64,000 nucleotides of DNA, taken from NCBI GenBank assembly GCA_034336665.1, contig JAPFBE010000036.1:1666357-1730356 (forward strand). Direction: 5' to 3'. How positions within the stretch are numbered: position 1 is the stretch's first letter; every line of letters starts with the position of its first letter. Positions 12,061-22,485 of this stretch are shown here, one piece after another. This stretch comes from Luscinia megarhynchos. Taxonomy: Eukaryota > Chordata > Aves > Passeriformes > Turdidae. Under the pieces are notes generated by a model. The model saw only the letters and a program-made list of their open reading frames with translations. It did not search any database and was not told the origin of the DNA. Both the position numbers and the translations under genes were made by a program.

Positions 12061-12787
12061 AACTTTGAAGTTAGCCCTACTCTGACTGTGTGTGGTTTTT
12101 GCCATATAACCTCTAGAGGTCTTTTTTGACCTAAATTATTATATGATTTTAAGTTTGAACATGGGAGAAAGGAATTTGATGGTAGAAAACTATGTTCATT
12201 GAAGCAAGAAAAGCACAGGAAATAGAAGAGTATGAGAGAGAGGCAAAATGACATATTCTCCTTCCTTTACCTTCTTTCCTTTGGAAAAAGTAATAAATAT
12301 GTATATCATTGCACTTAAAACAATAACAAAATTATATAATTGTTTTCTGTAAGTAATAACTACAACTGCTTCAGCAATTTAGGAACTTGCCAGTATAATT
12401 TCAACTAGAAGAATAGAGGCCCACATGAAGACTACTTTATTACACAGACGATCATATTATGACAAATTTAGACCATACTTCCTATCAGCATAACTTAAAA
12501 CTTGTCCATAAACCCAAGTTTTTTCCCCAAACAACAAAATTCTGCATATACAGATTCACACTGTCCAACTGTAACAATTACCTGAATTCATTTTAGACTA
12601 ATTCAAGTGATATGAATCCAAGTTGTTTTCACTCAAATAGTGATTTAATATGACAAAAAAGAAAGTTTTTGTTCAAACAATTTCTTTGCTAATTAAAACA
12701 TAGCAGCCCATATGATGTCATAAATAGAATGTGCATTTAACTTCATATTTTAGTAAACATTCTAATTTAGATGAATAACCAACTTAC
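12061..12787 (-). other. RFX3 intron sequence
   Basis: AT-rich DNA, apparently single-copy and without repeat signatures, directly downstream (minus strand) of the RFX3 exon. It begins with a consensus donor, GTAAGTTG, at 12787-12780. I see no further exon in it. Confidence 0.6.
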
Positions 12788-12885
12788 ATTGTTCCATTTG
12801 TGTAGACTGTGTCACTTCCCTCCACATACTGAACCTGGGCTGGATAGACATGTTGTACCTGTTGCACAGTCTGTACTTGCTGTAC
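12788..12885 (-). CDS. RFX3: RFX3 internal exon (N-terminal glutamine/valine-rich region)
   Basis: A 98-base exon on the minus strand. It is preceded by a pyrimidine-rich tract ending TTCTTTGCAG and followed by GTAAGTTG, both consensus splice signals. It encodes 32 codons plus two bases, with no stop: a VQQVQTVQQVQHV glutamine/valine repeat, then YPAQVQYVEGSDTVYTNG. This is the N-terminal transactivation region just before the DNA-binding domain part of RFX3, a winged-helix factor that binds X-box motifs and drives ciliary genes. RFX1 and RFX2 have related but different residues at the SDTVYTNG stretch. The codon after NGT differs from the mammalian residue I recall (Thr instead of Ala). The intact frame and splice sites argue for a live gene or a recent gametolog rather than a processed copy, since introns are present. 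Confidence 0.85.
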
Positions 12886-13060
12886 CTGCAAAGAAGAACA
12901 CCAGAAATATAGGATAGTTTCCCTTATAAAAAGAATTAGTGCTTCAGTGCATCTAGTGATTTCTAAACAATACTCTCAATTTTGGGACATCTCTGTTCTC
13001 ACAATTACTAAGTGACACAGAATGCCATATTATGTTGCAAATCTGTAACATGCTAAGTGG
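12886..13060 (-). other. RFX3 intron upstream of the exon
   Basis: Contains the acceptor tract and branch region for the exon at 12788-12885. It is interrupted at 13061 by an LTR insertion only about 180 bases from the exon. Confidence 0.65.
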
Positions 13061-14381
13061 AGTACTGTGTTGATTTGGCATAGTCTGATTTATTTATTTT
13101 TTTGTAGTGGGGGGGCACAGGGGCAGCTTCTGCGAGAAGCTGCTAGAAGCTCCTACCATGTCCAACAGTGCCAATCTCTGATGGCTCTGAAAATGGACAT
13201 GCTGCTTGCCCAATTAGAGATGTTGGTAATGCTTCTGTGATTACATATTTAAGAAGAAAATCAAAACAGCAGTTTTTTCCCCAGAGGTGGAGAGACGCCG
13301 TGGCCGCCACTGTGACTTGCCACCATCTCAGCACAGACTGCAGGGAGCTTTGCCTGCCTGGCTGCCCCAAGCCAATCATGCTGCATGCAGAAGAGCCCTG
13401 CATGAAGAGAGGTGCTAAATAGTGCCAGCGCTGTAGCGGTCATCACTGCCCACGTGGTGGTGGTGCTGCTGCATGGCTGACAGTGAAAATGTGGCAGGCG
13501 ATTCCCTGATGTGGAACCTGGATGAAAGCAACTTCCCAGCACTGCAGGATCCTGAAAGAATCTTTGAATTAGTGGAACTTGTTGACAATGGTACCTACAA
13601 GCAGCAGTTTTTCTTCTAGTCAGAGAAGAGGAGGAAGTGAGAACATGTGAGGGAAAACAACATGGCAGAACCAAGGTCAGTGGAAAAGAAAAAGTAGGAG
13701 GTACTCCAAGTGTAAGAACCATGATTCCTCTGCAAGCCTTAGTGAGGACTGTGGTGAAACAAACAGTCCCCCTGTAATGTATGAAGTCTATGGGGGATGC
13801 AGAGATTCACTCGCAGCCTGTGAGAAAAGTGTTCACACTGGAGTGGGTGGATGCTAGAAAAAGCTGTAATCTAGTGGGAGACCCGAATAGAGAGAGAGAG
13901 GGCCCTTGCTTTCAAACTAGAGCAGCCTAGCCTTAAAAGACTGCACCCTGTGGACAAATGACCCATGCCATAACAGTTTTGGAAAAACTGCCCATGGGAG
14001 GGACACCACGGCATAGCAGAGAAAAGACTCCTCTCCCCGAGTGAACAGAAAAAGATCTCAAATGACAAACTGACCAAGACCCCCATGCCCTGTCTCCCTG
14101 CACTGTTGATGAAAAAGACAGAGGGGATAGGGGGGGAAAAGGTATTTTAAAGGCTTATTTTATGTCTCATTATCCTCCTCTGACTCTGTTAATAATAAAT
14201 TTACTTTTTATTTTAAATTTGAACCTGTTTTGTCCTTAGAATGATTTTTCTCAGTCCTTATCTCAACTCATGAGCCCTTCATTAATTTTTTCCCCTCTCC
14301 TCTGCTCAACTTTAGCAGAAGAAGGTAAGCAAATGACTTTCATGGATAACTAGTGTTTGGCCAGTGTCTAACCACAAGTAC
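13061..14381 (+). mobile_element. Solo LTR with 5-bp target duplication
   Basis: The LTR runs 13066-14376 (1311 bp), from TGTGTTGATTTGG to CTAACCACA. It is flanked on both sides by AGTAC (13061-13065 and 14377-14381), a perfect 5-bp target-site duplication. A second, truncated copy of the same LTR lies at 57172-58015 and shares the 'CTTCTGNGAGAAGCT' block and the 'ACATATTTAAGAA' promoter-like block. The GTTAATAATAAATTTAC stretch near 14190 carries the poly(A) signal. No internal genes remain, so it arose by LTR-LTR recombination. The 153-codon minus-strand ORF here is chance. Confidence 0.85.
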
Positions 14382-14982
14382 TAACATTGGAGATGGAGGC
14401 CCTTGTGAGTATGGATATTTTCACTGCCAAGGAAAGAACCATCTAGAAAGATCAAGAACTATATGATTGATAACAAGTTTGGGAACTATATTTAGCAAGG
14501 TAGTAAATTTTATTTGGTCATCTGTATGCTGATTTTTTGTATTTTTTTTTACTCCAGTTTAACTCTATACAATACAAGCCTCTAAATCGCAACTTACCTG
14601 TGCTGTTAAAAGGCAAACTTTGACCTGTGAGAGTAGGTCCTAAAAAATTCAGTGTAATCCTAGAAGAGTCTGGTTCTCATGCACGTGATGCATCATCATG
14701 TCTCCAAGGTGCACTGCTCTGGCAGACATGCTCTGGAGTGGAGGATTGTACTAAGAGAGCTTTACAAAACCCAGCAAAACTGTGAACCTAGCACAGAGAG
14801 AGAGAAGGCGCACTAGCCTCAGCCAGAGCAGGAAGTGTTAAAAGCTATACAAGTGGCAGCTCTAATTCAGTGTAGGCAGCACCAGGACTGAAGGTGACCA
14901 ACTCCCACAGGTACAAAAGATGCATCCAAGAAGCAACCAGGCATGGGGCGAATAGGGCAGGCAAACAGGGTGTGGCTATCAT
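14382..14982 (-). other. RFX3 intron sequence
   Basis: Apparently unique DNA between the solo LTR and the ERVL. Part of it (14740-14950) has low similarity to repeat consensus that I cannot name. It contains the candidate microexon described separately. Confidence 0.5.
14598..14624 (-). other. Candidate 27-base microexon of RFX3
   Basis: On the minus strand, ...CTCACAG|27 bases|GTAAGTTG. The donor is identical to the consensus and the length is a multiple of three. It would add nine residues (VKVCLLTAQ) in phase 0 directly before the exon at 12788-12885. The acceptor's pyrimidine tract is only moderate, and the residues match nothing I know in RFX3, so this may be a chance donor. Confidence 0.2.
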
Positions 14983-15010
14983 GCTTTAGAAATGGTATTC
15001 CCCAATTTAG
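14983..15010 (-). mobile_element. Remnant of ERVL 3' LTR (U5 end only)
   Basis: The short block GAATGGTATTCCCCAATTTAG matches the U5 end of the element's 5' LTR at 18038-18058 in the same orientation. It directly abuts the broken RT, so a deletion appears to have removed the rest of pol together with most of the 3' LTR. Confidence 0.5.
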
Positions 15011-16290
15011 GGCTCCCTTTGTTTTATGGCAAAACCAGTTTTCAGGAGGATTTGGATTATCTTCTCCCCTTTCTCAAAAACCTCCTCTGCTATGTTGCCC
15101 CATAGGATGATGTCATCAATGTACTGTGTTCTGAAGCCTCACCCTTTTGCAGTGCAGTCTGGATCAGTCCATGGCAAATAGCGGGGCTGTGTTTCCACCC
15201 CTAGGGCAGTTGGCTCCAGGTGTACTGGATGCCTCTCCAGATGAAAGAAAACTGTGGCCTGCACTCTGCTGCTAAAGGAATTGAGAAAAATGCATTAGCA
15301 ATATCTATGGCAGCACCATTTTGCTGCCTGGGACTCCAGTTAGTACTGAAGCTCCAGCGTGTCCAACTCAGCAGCATTCAGTGGTGGTGTGACTTTGTTA
15401 AGGTCATGATAGTCCACTGTCAGCCTCCACTCTCCATTGGACTTACACACTGGCCATATGGGGATACTAAAAGGTGAACAAGTTTTGCTGACCACTCCCA
15501 GGCTCTCCATAAATCATCTATGTATGGGAGTCCCAGAGTCCTGGTTGGTGCAGTGTTGCTGACAGTGCATAGTTGTGGTAGCAATTGGTATCTGTTGTTC
15601 TTTGACCCGCAGCAGTTCCATAGTAGAAGGGTCCTCTGAGATACCAAACAAGGTATTCAGCTAATTCCCTCTGTCTCCACAGCAGTTATCCCAAAAGCCC
15701 AACAATGCCCTTTTGGGTCCTTGAAATACCCTCTCCTGAGGTAATCTATGCCAAGGTGCACAGGGGCTCTGGACCAGTCACAATGGGGTATTTTCACCAT
15801 TCTTTTCTAGTCAGGCTAACTTCAGCTTACAGTACAGTCAGCTGTTGGGATCCCATTGTCACCTCAGAAAGAGATGGATTCTGCCCCTACATATCTTGAT
15901 GGCATCAGGGTACATTGTGCGCCAGTGTTAACTATAAGCCTTATAGTCTTGTGGGTCTGATGTGACAGGCCATGGGATCCCCACAGTCCAATAGATTCTA
16001 CTGTCCCTTTCCTCCACCTGGCTGGGAGCATTACCCCTCTAGTCCTGGTTAGTAGTCATTGCTCACTTCTTGTAAATATGACCTGGAGGTCCCTTTGAGA
16101 TGATGGGAAGTAACATCAGCCCTTCTATTCTGCCTGAGGACTTGCCCACTGGAAACTGGAGCAGCATTTATCCTTGAAGAATTTCCTGCGGTGGTTGTTC
16201 TTCCACTCAAATCACATAGCCATGGCTCCTAGGGCAGAGGTAGGTTTTCCAACCCACTTCCTCATGTCCTCTCCGTGGTCATTCAGGTAA
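15005..16290 (-). pseudogene. ERVL protease and RT (minus copy)
   Basis: Minus-strand order: a protease region near 15700-15960, then RT from about 15660 down to 15005. The protease active-site triad reads V-N-T-G-A near 15920-15935, i.e. Asn instead of the catalytic Asp. The RT contains the 'WRLTVDY'-type block near 15420 and ends after the Y-I-D-D box near 15110-15125. Several stops and shifts. RT would copy the RNA genome in the cytoplasm; this copy cannot. It is parallel in layout to the plus-strand copies at 60882-61906 and 62574-63268. Confidence 0.75.
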
Positions 16291-17420
16291 AACCACAGGT
16301 TACCTCATGGTTTGTACCTTCTCTCAAGTGGGAGGATGCTTGCTTCCAACAGCAGAGACTCTGGTCCATACTGGTGGGGCATAGGACATTTTCTCTCTAA
16401 CTTGCTTTCAAATCTGTCCATAGTCTTGGACAGTCTTTCCACAGCCAAGGCACAGATTGGTAGGGAGGAAAAAAGATTATCTTCATATTGCCAGAGTCCT
16501 GTAGTCACCTGAAGCACTGTTTGTTCTTTTGTCATTGATATCAAGGCCAGTGAGTTGGTGTATGACAATGATGTGCTCTGTACAAACTTCTGCCACACGG
16601 ATTGTGTATGCCACTGTTACACTGGACCTCATCTGGATCTACAGGAGACTGTTCATTATTTGAATCCCTACAAAGTACCTCCAGCACAGCTAGTTCTCTC
16701 AGGTACTGGATACCCTTCTCCATGGCATTCCACCTGCTTGGGCTCACTAGTAAATCATCATTGAGAAAATACCTTTCCCTCATGCTTGACAGGAGTTACT
16801 TCCAGAGGCTGAGAGTTTCTGTCTTCTTCCTAATTACCTTGTCAATGCCCACATCCCGGGACAGGGATCCCAGTTGCTTGGCTTCACTACCATCTAGTTT
16901 CATATCGTGGGCTGCGATATCCCAGCACTGGAGCAGCCAGGTCACCAGGGGCTCACCCTATTGGTGGCTGAAATATTTTCGCATATCTTGCAGCTCACAT
17001 GGGATAGGGATCAGGTGATCCTCTCTGGCCCTACCTCTTCCTTCTTTTGAGATGGCCCTGCTTCCTCTTCAGCCCTCATGAGGCAAACTGATTTGGTCTA
17101 AGATTTTTCTTCTGTATAGGGGCGATGCAACCAGCACAGGTTGTTCCCCTGGCTCAACTGCAGTTTGATAGGCAATGGTGCCTGTTGTTCTGCTTTCCTC
17201 ATACTCCCTCAGAGGGTGCTGTCTAGTGACAAGCAGTGTCTGATAAATAGCAGTCAGGGCCCAGCACACTGCAATAAGTTGTTTTTCTCTGCAGTTGCCA
17301 CAGCTTTCTCCTTGCAAATATTCTGTCATATTGTCAGGGTCCTGTAGTTGTTCAAGGGTCAACTCCCAAAACGTTGGATGACAAATTTTCTCCAATAACA
17401 GGCCCACCTTCTCCCACATT
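16291..17420 (-). pseudogene. ERVL gag (minus copy)
   Basis: Minus-strand frames at 17069-17419, 16541-16783 and 16305-16598, together with the stretch between them, align with the plus-strand gag at 59545-60426. Shared landmarks are a 'FLTWLLRCWD' helix, 'LDGSEAKQLGSLSRD', and 'MEKGIQYLRELAVLEV'. Gag forms the particle shell. The frames are disconnected by at least three shifts or stops. The segment at 17069-17419 (with 'LTLEQLQDPDNM') appears to have no counterpart in the plus copy, so gag length differs between copies. Confidence 0.75.
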
Positions 17421-17945
17421 CCATGCCACTCATGACTACTTCCCCTTGGGGAAGATCTCTGAATGACCTTCCTAAAAATCTCTTGACTCTAAACATGGTG
17501 TGGGCCGCACTGAGGAGACCTGGCAGACTTAGCAATAAGAACATGCTTTCCTTAACATCCAAGGAAAATTCTAAATTCTCAAAAGTTCTTGTAACAGGCC
17601 TGAAGGAGGAAAAGGGGGTGAAAAGGTGTAAAAAAATCATCCTCCCCTGTTCCCCCCACAGGCTGGGTATGATTATGAATGCACTCCCAAAAGTAGCATC
17701 TGAGGTAAGGGTAGGAGAGCAACACTGAATACACATTCCAAATGATCCTCACTGCTCTTGATGTTATGTCATTAGCTGATATCACACAGTACAGCAACAA
17801 AGCTATGTTGATATCTCCCTGCTCTGAAAAGATCATCACAAAGAGCCCATACAGGAATATATACAGGGTTGGGTATCACATCCACCTGAACAGACCAAGC
17901 AACATTGTGACCAGTGGCTCCATACCTAATACAACAAATGCTTAG
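17359..17945 (-). pseudogene. Pre-gag multi-pass membrane ORF (minus copy)
   Basis: The minus-strand frames 17839-17579 and 17736-17359, plus their upstream extension to about 17945, encode hydrophobic segments that align with the ORF at 59109-59714. The correspondences are 'YPTLYIFLYG', 'ALLLYCVISANDI', 'RIIWNVYSVL', 'HTQPVGG', 'FSLDVKESMFLLLSLPG'. The frame changes once near 17640 and has a stop near 17900. It sits between the primer-binding site and gag, the same position as in the plus copy. I do not recognise the protein. Confidence 0.6.
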
Positions 17946-18002
17946 ATCAAATTTGCTTCCAACCCGCTCTGAGCAGACCTGTTGTTATCTCAACCCTTCC
18001 TA

Positions 18003-18019
18003 CCTCACATTGAGTGCCA
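18003..18019 (-). other. Primer-binding site of ERVL (minus copy)
   Basis: On the minus strand, TTGGCACTCAATGTGAGG lies nine bases after the LTR end. It resembles the TGGTGCCCAACGTGGGGC-type sites that pair with a lysine tRNA and is diverged at a few positions. Confidence 0.55.
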
Positions 18020-18027
18020 AATAAGGC

Positions 18028-18477
18028 TGTTGCGGCTTAGGAATGGTATTCCCCAATTTAGTGCTCCTGCTGAACACACATTTCTGCTTCCCCACCCCCC
18101 TCCCATTGGAAGCACAAAAGGCAAAGATCACATTTTGGGATAAGAACAATTTATTGGAATAATCAATTAGATTAAAACAAACAGTAACAGCAAAAATATT
18201 AATAACAAAAGGTATAAGAAAGAAATTATTTACACAGAAAGCCCGCAAGAATAAACAAATACTGGACAGCTTCTCCTTCCACATTTTCTCAACTGGAAGA
18301 AACATCCTTCTCCTCAGAAGTGAGAGAGACCCTTTTCCTCACCCCCAAAGTAAGAGAGAGTACCTTTCCCACCCCTGACAGTGATGTGAAGTGGTATTGA
18401 ATAAAATTATGGTCCTGTCCACACCCCCCTCCTGGCTACTGCAAAAAATTAACCCTGTCCTGGATGAACCCAGAACA
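18028..18477 (-). mobile_element. 5' LTR of ERVL (minus copy)
   Basis: On the minus strand it starts TGTTCTGGGTTCATCCAGG at 18477, has an AATAAA signal at about 18137 and ends ..GCAACA at 18028, followed by the primer-binding site. It lies next to the 5' part of a plus-strand CR1 on the right. Confidence 0.65.
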
Positions 18478-19866
18478 GTAGCATATCAGCCAAGGCAGGG
18501 TGCATCAGCCAAGGCAGGTGTGGCAGTTTACACAGCAGTTCAGGCAAGAAGGGCATTCAGGGAGGACACAGCCCTCCTACCAACTCAAGAGGCAAGCCAA
18601 ATTAGTGATCATTAGTGGGTTTAGGAAAGGCAGGTCCTGCCTGACCAATGTGATATCTTATTATGACCAGGTGACCAGCCTAGTGGATGAGGGAAAGGTT
18701 GTGGATGTGTCTACCTGGAATTCAGTAAAGCCTTTGACAATGCCTCCCACGGTATTCTCCTGGAAATGCTGGCAGCTCACAGCTTAGACAGCTGCACTCT
18801 TTGCTGGGTTAAAAATTGGCTGGATGGCCAGGCCCAGAGAGTGGTGGTGAATGGTTCTGCATCCAGTTGGTGACCAGACACTAATGGTGTTCCCAGGGGT
18901 TCAGTGCAGGGCCCAGTCCTGTTTAATATCTTTACTGACGGTCTAAACCAGGGGATTGAGCCTACCATTGCCAAATTCCTGGATGACACTAAATTGGGTG
19001 AGTGTGTCAATCTGTTGTACAGTAGGAAGGCTCTGAAGATGGACCTGAACAGGCAGGATCAAAGACCTGAGGCCAACTGTATGAAGTTTAATAAGGCCAA
19101 GTGCCAGGTCATACACTTGGGTCACAACAACCCCATGCAACACTATAGGCTTGAGGAAGAGTGAACGGAAAGCTGCCTGTCAGAAAAGGACCTAGAGGTG
19201 TTGGCCAACTGCCAGCTGAACATGAGCCATCAGTGTGCCCAGATGGCCAAAAAGGCCAATGGCATCCTGGCCGGTATCAGGAATAGTGTGGCCAACAGGA
19301 CCAGGGAAGTGATTGTCCTATTGTACTTGGCACTGGCAAGGCCGCACCTCAAATAATGTGTCCAGTTTTGGGCCCCTCACTACAAGAAAGGCATTGAGGT
19401 GCTGCAGCATGTCCAAAGAAGGGTAAAAAAGCTGGTGAAGGGTCTGAAGCACAAGTCTTTATGAAGAAAGGCTGTGGGAGCTGGGATTGTTTAATCTGGA
19501 GAAAGAAGGCTCAGGGGACACCTTATCAATCTCTACAACTACCTGAAAGGAGGTTGTGATAAGGTGGGAGTCAGTCCCTTCTCTCAGGTAGCAAGAGACA
19601 GGACGAGAGGAAAAGGCCTCAAGTTGTGCCAGGGCAAGTTGAAATTGGATATTAGGAAAAATTTCTTCAACTGAAAGCATTGTCAAGCACTGGAACAGGC
19701 TACCCAGGGAAATTATTGAATCATCATCCCTGGCGGTATTTAAAAGATGTGTAGATGTAGAGCTCAGAGACATGGTTTAGTGATGGACTTGGCAGTGTTG
19801 GATTCAGTGATCTTAAAGGTCCTTTACAACCTAAATTATTCTTTGATTCTATGATTGTATGATCTA
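18478..19866 (+). repeat. CR1 LINE with internal deletion, complete 3' end
   Basis: A short 5'/ORF1-like stretch (18500-18600) is joined directly to RT: 'RKGRSCLTNVISYYD', '[13 protein letters not shown]', and 'FLDDTKL', which replaces the usual A-D-D box. The C-terminal domain follows ('[11 protein letters not shown]' near 19255) and then a complete 3' tail ending with the ATTCTATGATTGTATGAT repeat at 19850. The missing endonuclease suggests an internal deletion. Short frames only; not functional. Confidence 0.9.
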
Positions 19867-20019
19867 CAAGAGCTCTTTAATAGCATTTTAGAACACATTC
19901 ATCATTCTCACTATATTCTCTAAAATTCCTATCCCTCCTTTGCCACCATTAACTTATATACTTCAAAACAAGATTATAAACTTTGTTGTTAACTACAGGG
20001 AATAGTCTGGAGGTGCTCA

Positions 20020-20396
20020 AGAAATTGAGAGGGAACACAGCTGGGACGCCTGACCCCAAGTGATGAAAGGGATATTCCATACTATATGATGTCATGCTCA
20101 GCAAGAAAGCTAGGGGGAAGATTAGCCAGGGGACTGCTGGATATTGGTCGGTTGGTGGTGAGCAATTGTTTTCATTTGCAACACTCATCTTTCTTGGATT
20201 TTTTTTTTCTCTCTCTTTGGGTCTTTTTCCCCTCTTTTCCTTACAATTAATGATAATTAATTATTAAATTGTTTTTATCTAAGCCCATGAGCTTTCTCAT
20301 TTTTACCCTTCTAATTCTCTCCCCCTGGGGGTTGAGGAGGAGTGAGTGAGCCAATGGTTGTTGCGCTTAGTTGCCATCTGGGGTTAAATCATGACA
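20020..20396 (+). mobile_element. LTR 3' portion
   Basis: It has the 'GGGATATTCCATACTATATGATGTCATG' block shared with the pieces at 2405 and 11500, a poly(A)-like ATTATTAAATTG near 20260, and a clear terminus TTAAATCATGACA at 20396. The 5' half is missing. Confidence 0.65.
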
Positions 20397-21890
20397 CTTA
20401 AGGAAAAATTTATATGAAAATCTTAATTTTGAAAAAAAAGTACATTACTTTGAAAAAGACTCTTCAAGTGTGACAGAAAACCGGAGTTTCTGTCAAGCAG
20501 TAGTAATGATATGTACTCTTTTTGAGGATTAAATGGAAAATTCAGCAGGTTGCTGATTTCACATGTTAACTGTTATATAAATTGGCATTGGCCTGCCATC
20601 CCTTATCAGTGTTCCTGAACTATAATTTCCCAAATTCAAAAAATGCATCTCTTATTATTAAGCAAGATAAAACTGCACAGAATTTTGATTTTAGATACAA
20701 GTGTTTGCATTAACAGTACTAATAAGTTTAAGAGAATAATACCAGGGTAAAATATGTGAGGATTTATAAACCCCATTTAAATTTTTAAAAAAAAATCAGA
20801 GCTCTATACACAAAGATTTCTCTTCTCAGAAAAAAAAATCCCATCTTAATAAATTAATTAGTCTGTAATACTTTTGGAAAGCAACTCATGCTCTAATGTT
20901 GATATTTAGATAAATGACCAATATAAGTTCATGACTAGTTTTTATGTTAAAAATGATTTTTCATTAAGCTTCAATTTTAATTAGAAGTTTGTATGTCCAG
21001 TTGAATGATACATTTATTTCTGAATGCTACTGTCATAGTCTATGATGAATAGGAAGATTTGTTTTGTGTAACATTTTTTGCATGGATACATCTTCTAAAA
21101 TTGATTAGACATTTGTTTTTAATTTTACTCTTTGAATCCTTCTGTACTGTATGACCTAAATCATAAGGTCAGTGAAATTAATTTAAAATCATTATAAGCT
21201 TGCTACCTCATGCTAAAGAATGCATGTTAAAACAGGAACGATACATGAGTGGGAAATCATATTTGAGGAAAAATAGGACTAAGAAAAATTGGACAAGATG
21301 TTGAATGGCATTTAATTATGCTTCTCACTTTTTCGCTTTACTTTTGCTGCATTTTACTTCTGTAGGTTTCCCCCTTCACCAATTCAATGTTCCAAAAATG
21401 ACAATTGCTGTGTCATTTGAAAACATCTGTGAAACCACTGCCACTACACTCAGAAGGGAATCTTAATTTTTCCTTAAGGACATTTCTTTTTTCTTCATTT
21501 GAAGCACGATATCAAACTTTCATGAAAGCCATAGTTATATTGTCAGCGTGCAAATAAAAAATTCATTTTAGCAGAAAATAGTTTAGATGTTGAAAAATTA
21601 TTCCCCTCATAACTACAAGAAAGAATTTTTAAAAATAAATTATTTCTTCTGAATTTTTCATTTTTACCTAAAGTAGTCTGCTTCTAAAGTATGTGCACAT
21701 AAATTAGAATTTTAAATTTAAGCAAATATAAAATATATACTTTTTTTCCAGAGCAAAGCCACTCTTCTTCATCAAAGAAATAGTTTTAATGCCTGATAGC
21801 CTTTTCTTTTCCTACAGTGGAAAAGCACCTATGTTACCCACATTCTTCATCCCATTTCCTAGTCTTATACTAGATTTACATTCTCTTCCC
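20397..21890. other. Unassigned AT-rich DNA, no gene seen
   Basis: About 1.5 kb of apparently single-copy, very AT-rich sequence with no repeat landmarks and no convincing exon on either strand. It may be host intron of the gene carrying the RFX3 exon. Confidence 0.5.
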
Positions 21891-22349
21891 AGATTCACAG
21901 AATACTTATGGTTAGAAGGGACATCTGGAGTTTATCCAGTCCAACCCTCCTGCCATGGCAGAGTCGCTTAGACCAGGTGGTACAGGAACACATCCAGGTG
22001 GGTTTTGAATGTCTCCAGAGAGGAAGACTCCATCACCTCCCTGGGCAGCTATTCCAGGGCTCTGCCACCCTCAATAGAAAGAAGTTATTCCTCATGTTGA
22101 GGTGGAACTTATTGTGTTTGAGTTTGTGGCCATTACTCCTTGTCCTGTCACTGGGCACCAATGAAAAGAGTCTGGGACCATCCTCTTGGCATCTGCCTTT
22201 GAGATATTTATATGCATTAATAAGATCTCCTCATTCTTCTCTTCTCTAGACTAACCAGGCTCAACTCCTGCAGTCTCTCCTAATAATAGAGATGCTCCAG
22301 ACCCTTAATCATATTTGTGGCCTCCACTGGACTGTCTCCAGTAGTTCCT
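21891..22349 (-). repeat. CR1 LINE 3' end, split by ERV-A
   Basis: The inverted CR1 tail (ACAGAATACTTATGGTTAGAAGGGACATCTGGAG) is followed by the antisense RT C-terminal domain. The CR1 is cut at 22349. The expected continuation (GTCTTTCTTGTTCTGAGGAACCC) resumes at 40398, so an 18-kb block was inserted here. Confidence 0.85.
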
Positions 22350-22485
22350 TAAGAAACACTAATCTTAGAAAGATTAGGATTTTGGTTAAAAGTTAGTTAT
22401 TTATTAGAACTAATTAAAAAGAAAATGGATAGATAGATCTTGCTGAAAATAATTAAAAGTTAGAAGTTAGAAAGAAAACCGGACC
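22350..22485 (+). mobile_element. ERV-A 5' LTR stub
   Basis: Matches the first ~140 bases of the ERV-A 3' LTR at 39719 (shared blocks 'AGTTATTTA', 'ATGGATAGATAGA', 'AAAACCGGAC'). After 22485 the sequence jumps straight into gag. Confidence 0.75.

Noticed and set aside
13261..13722. 153-codon minus-strand ORF
   Set aside because: Inside the solo LTR; the corresponding region of the copy at 57172 does not keep it open.
21740..21830. Plus-strand splice acceptors (TTTTTTTCCAG, TTTCCTACAG)
   Set aside because: No matching donor or open conserved frame, and the host gene reads on the other strand.
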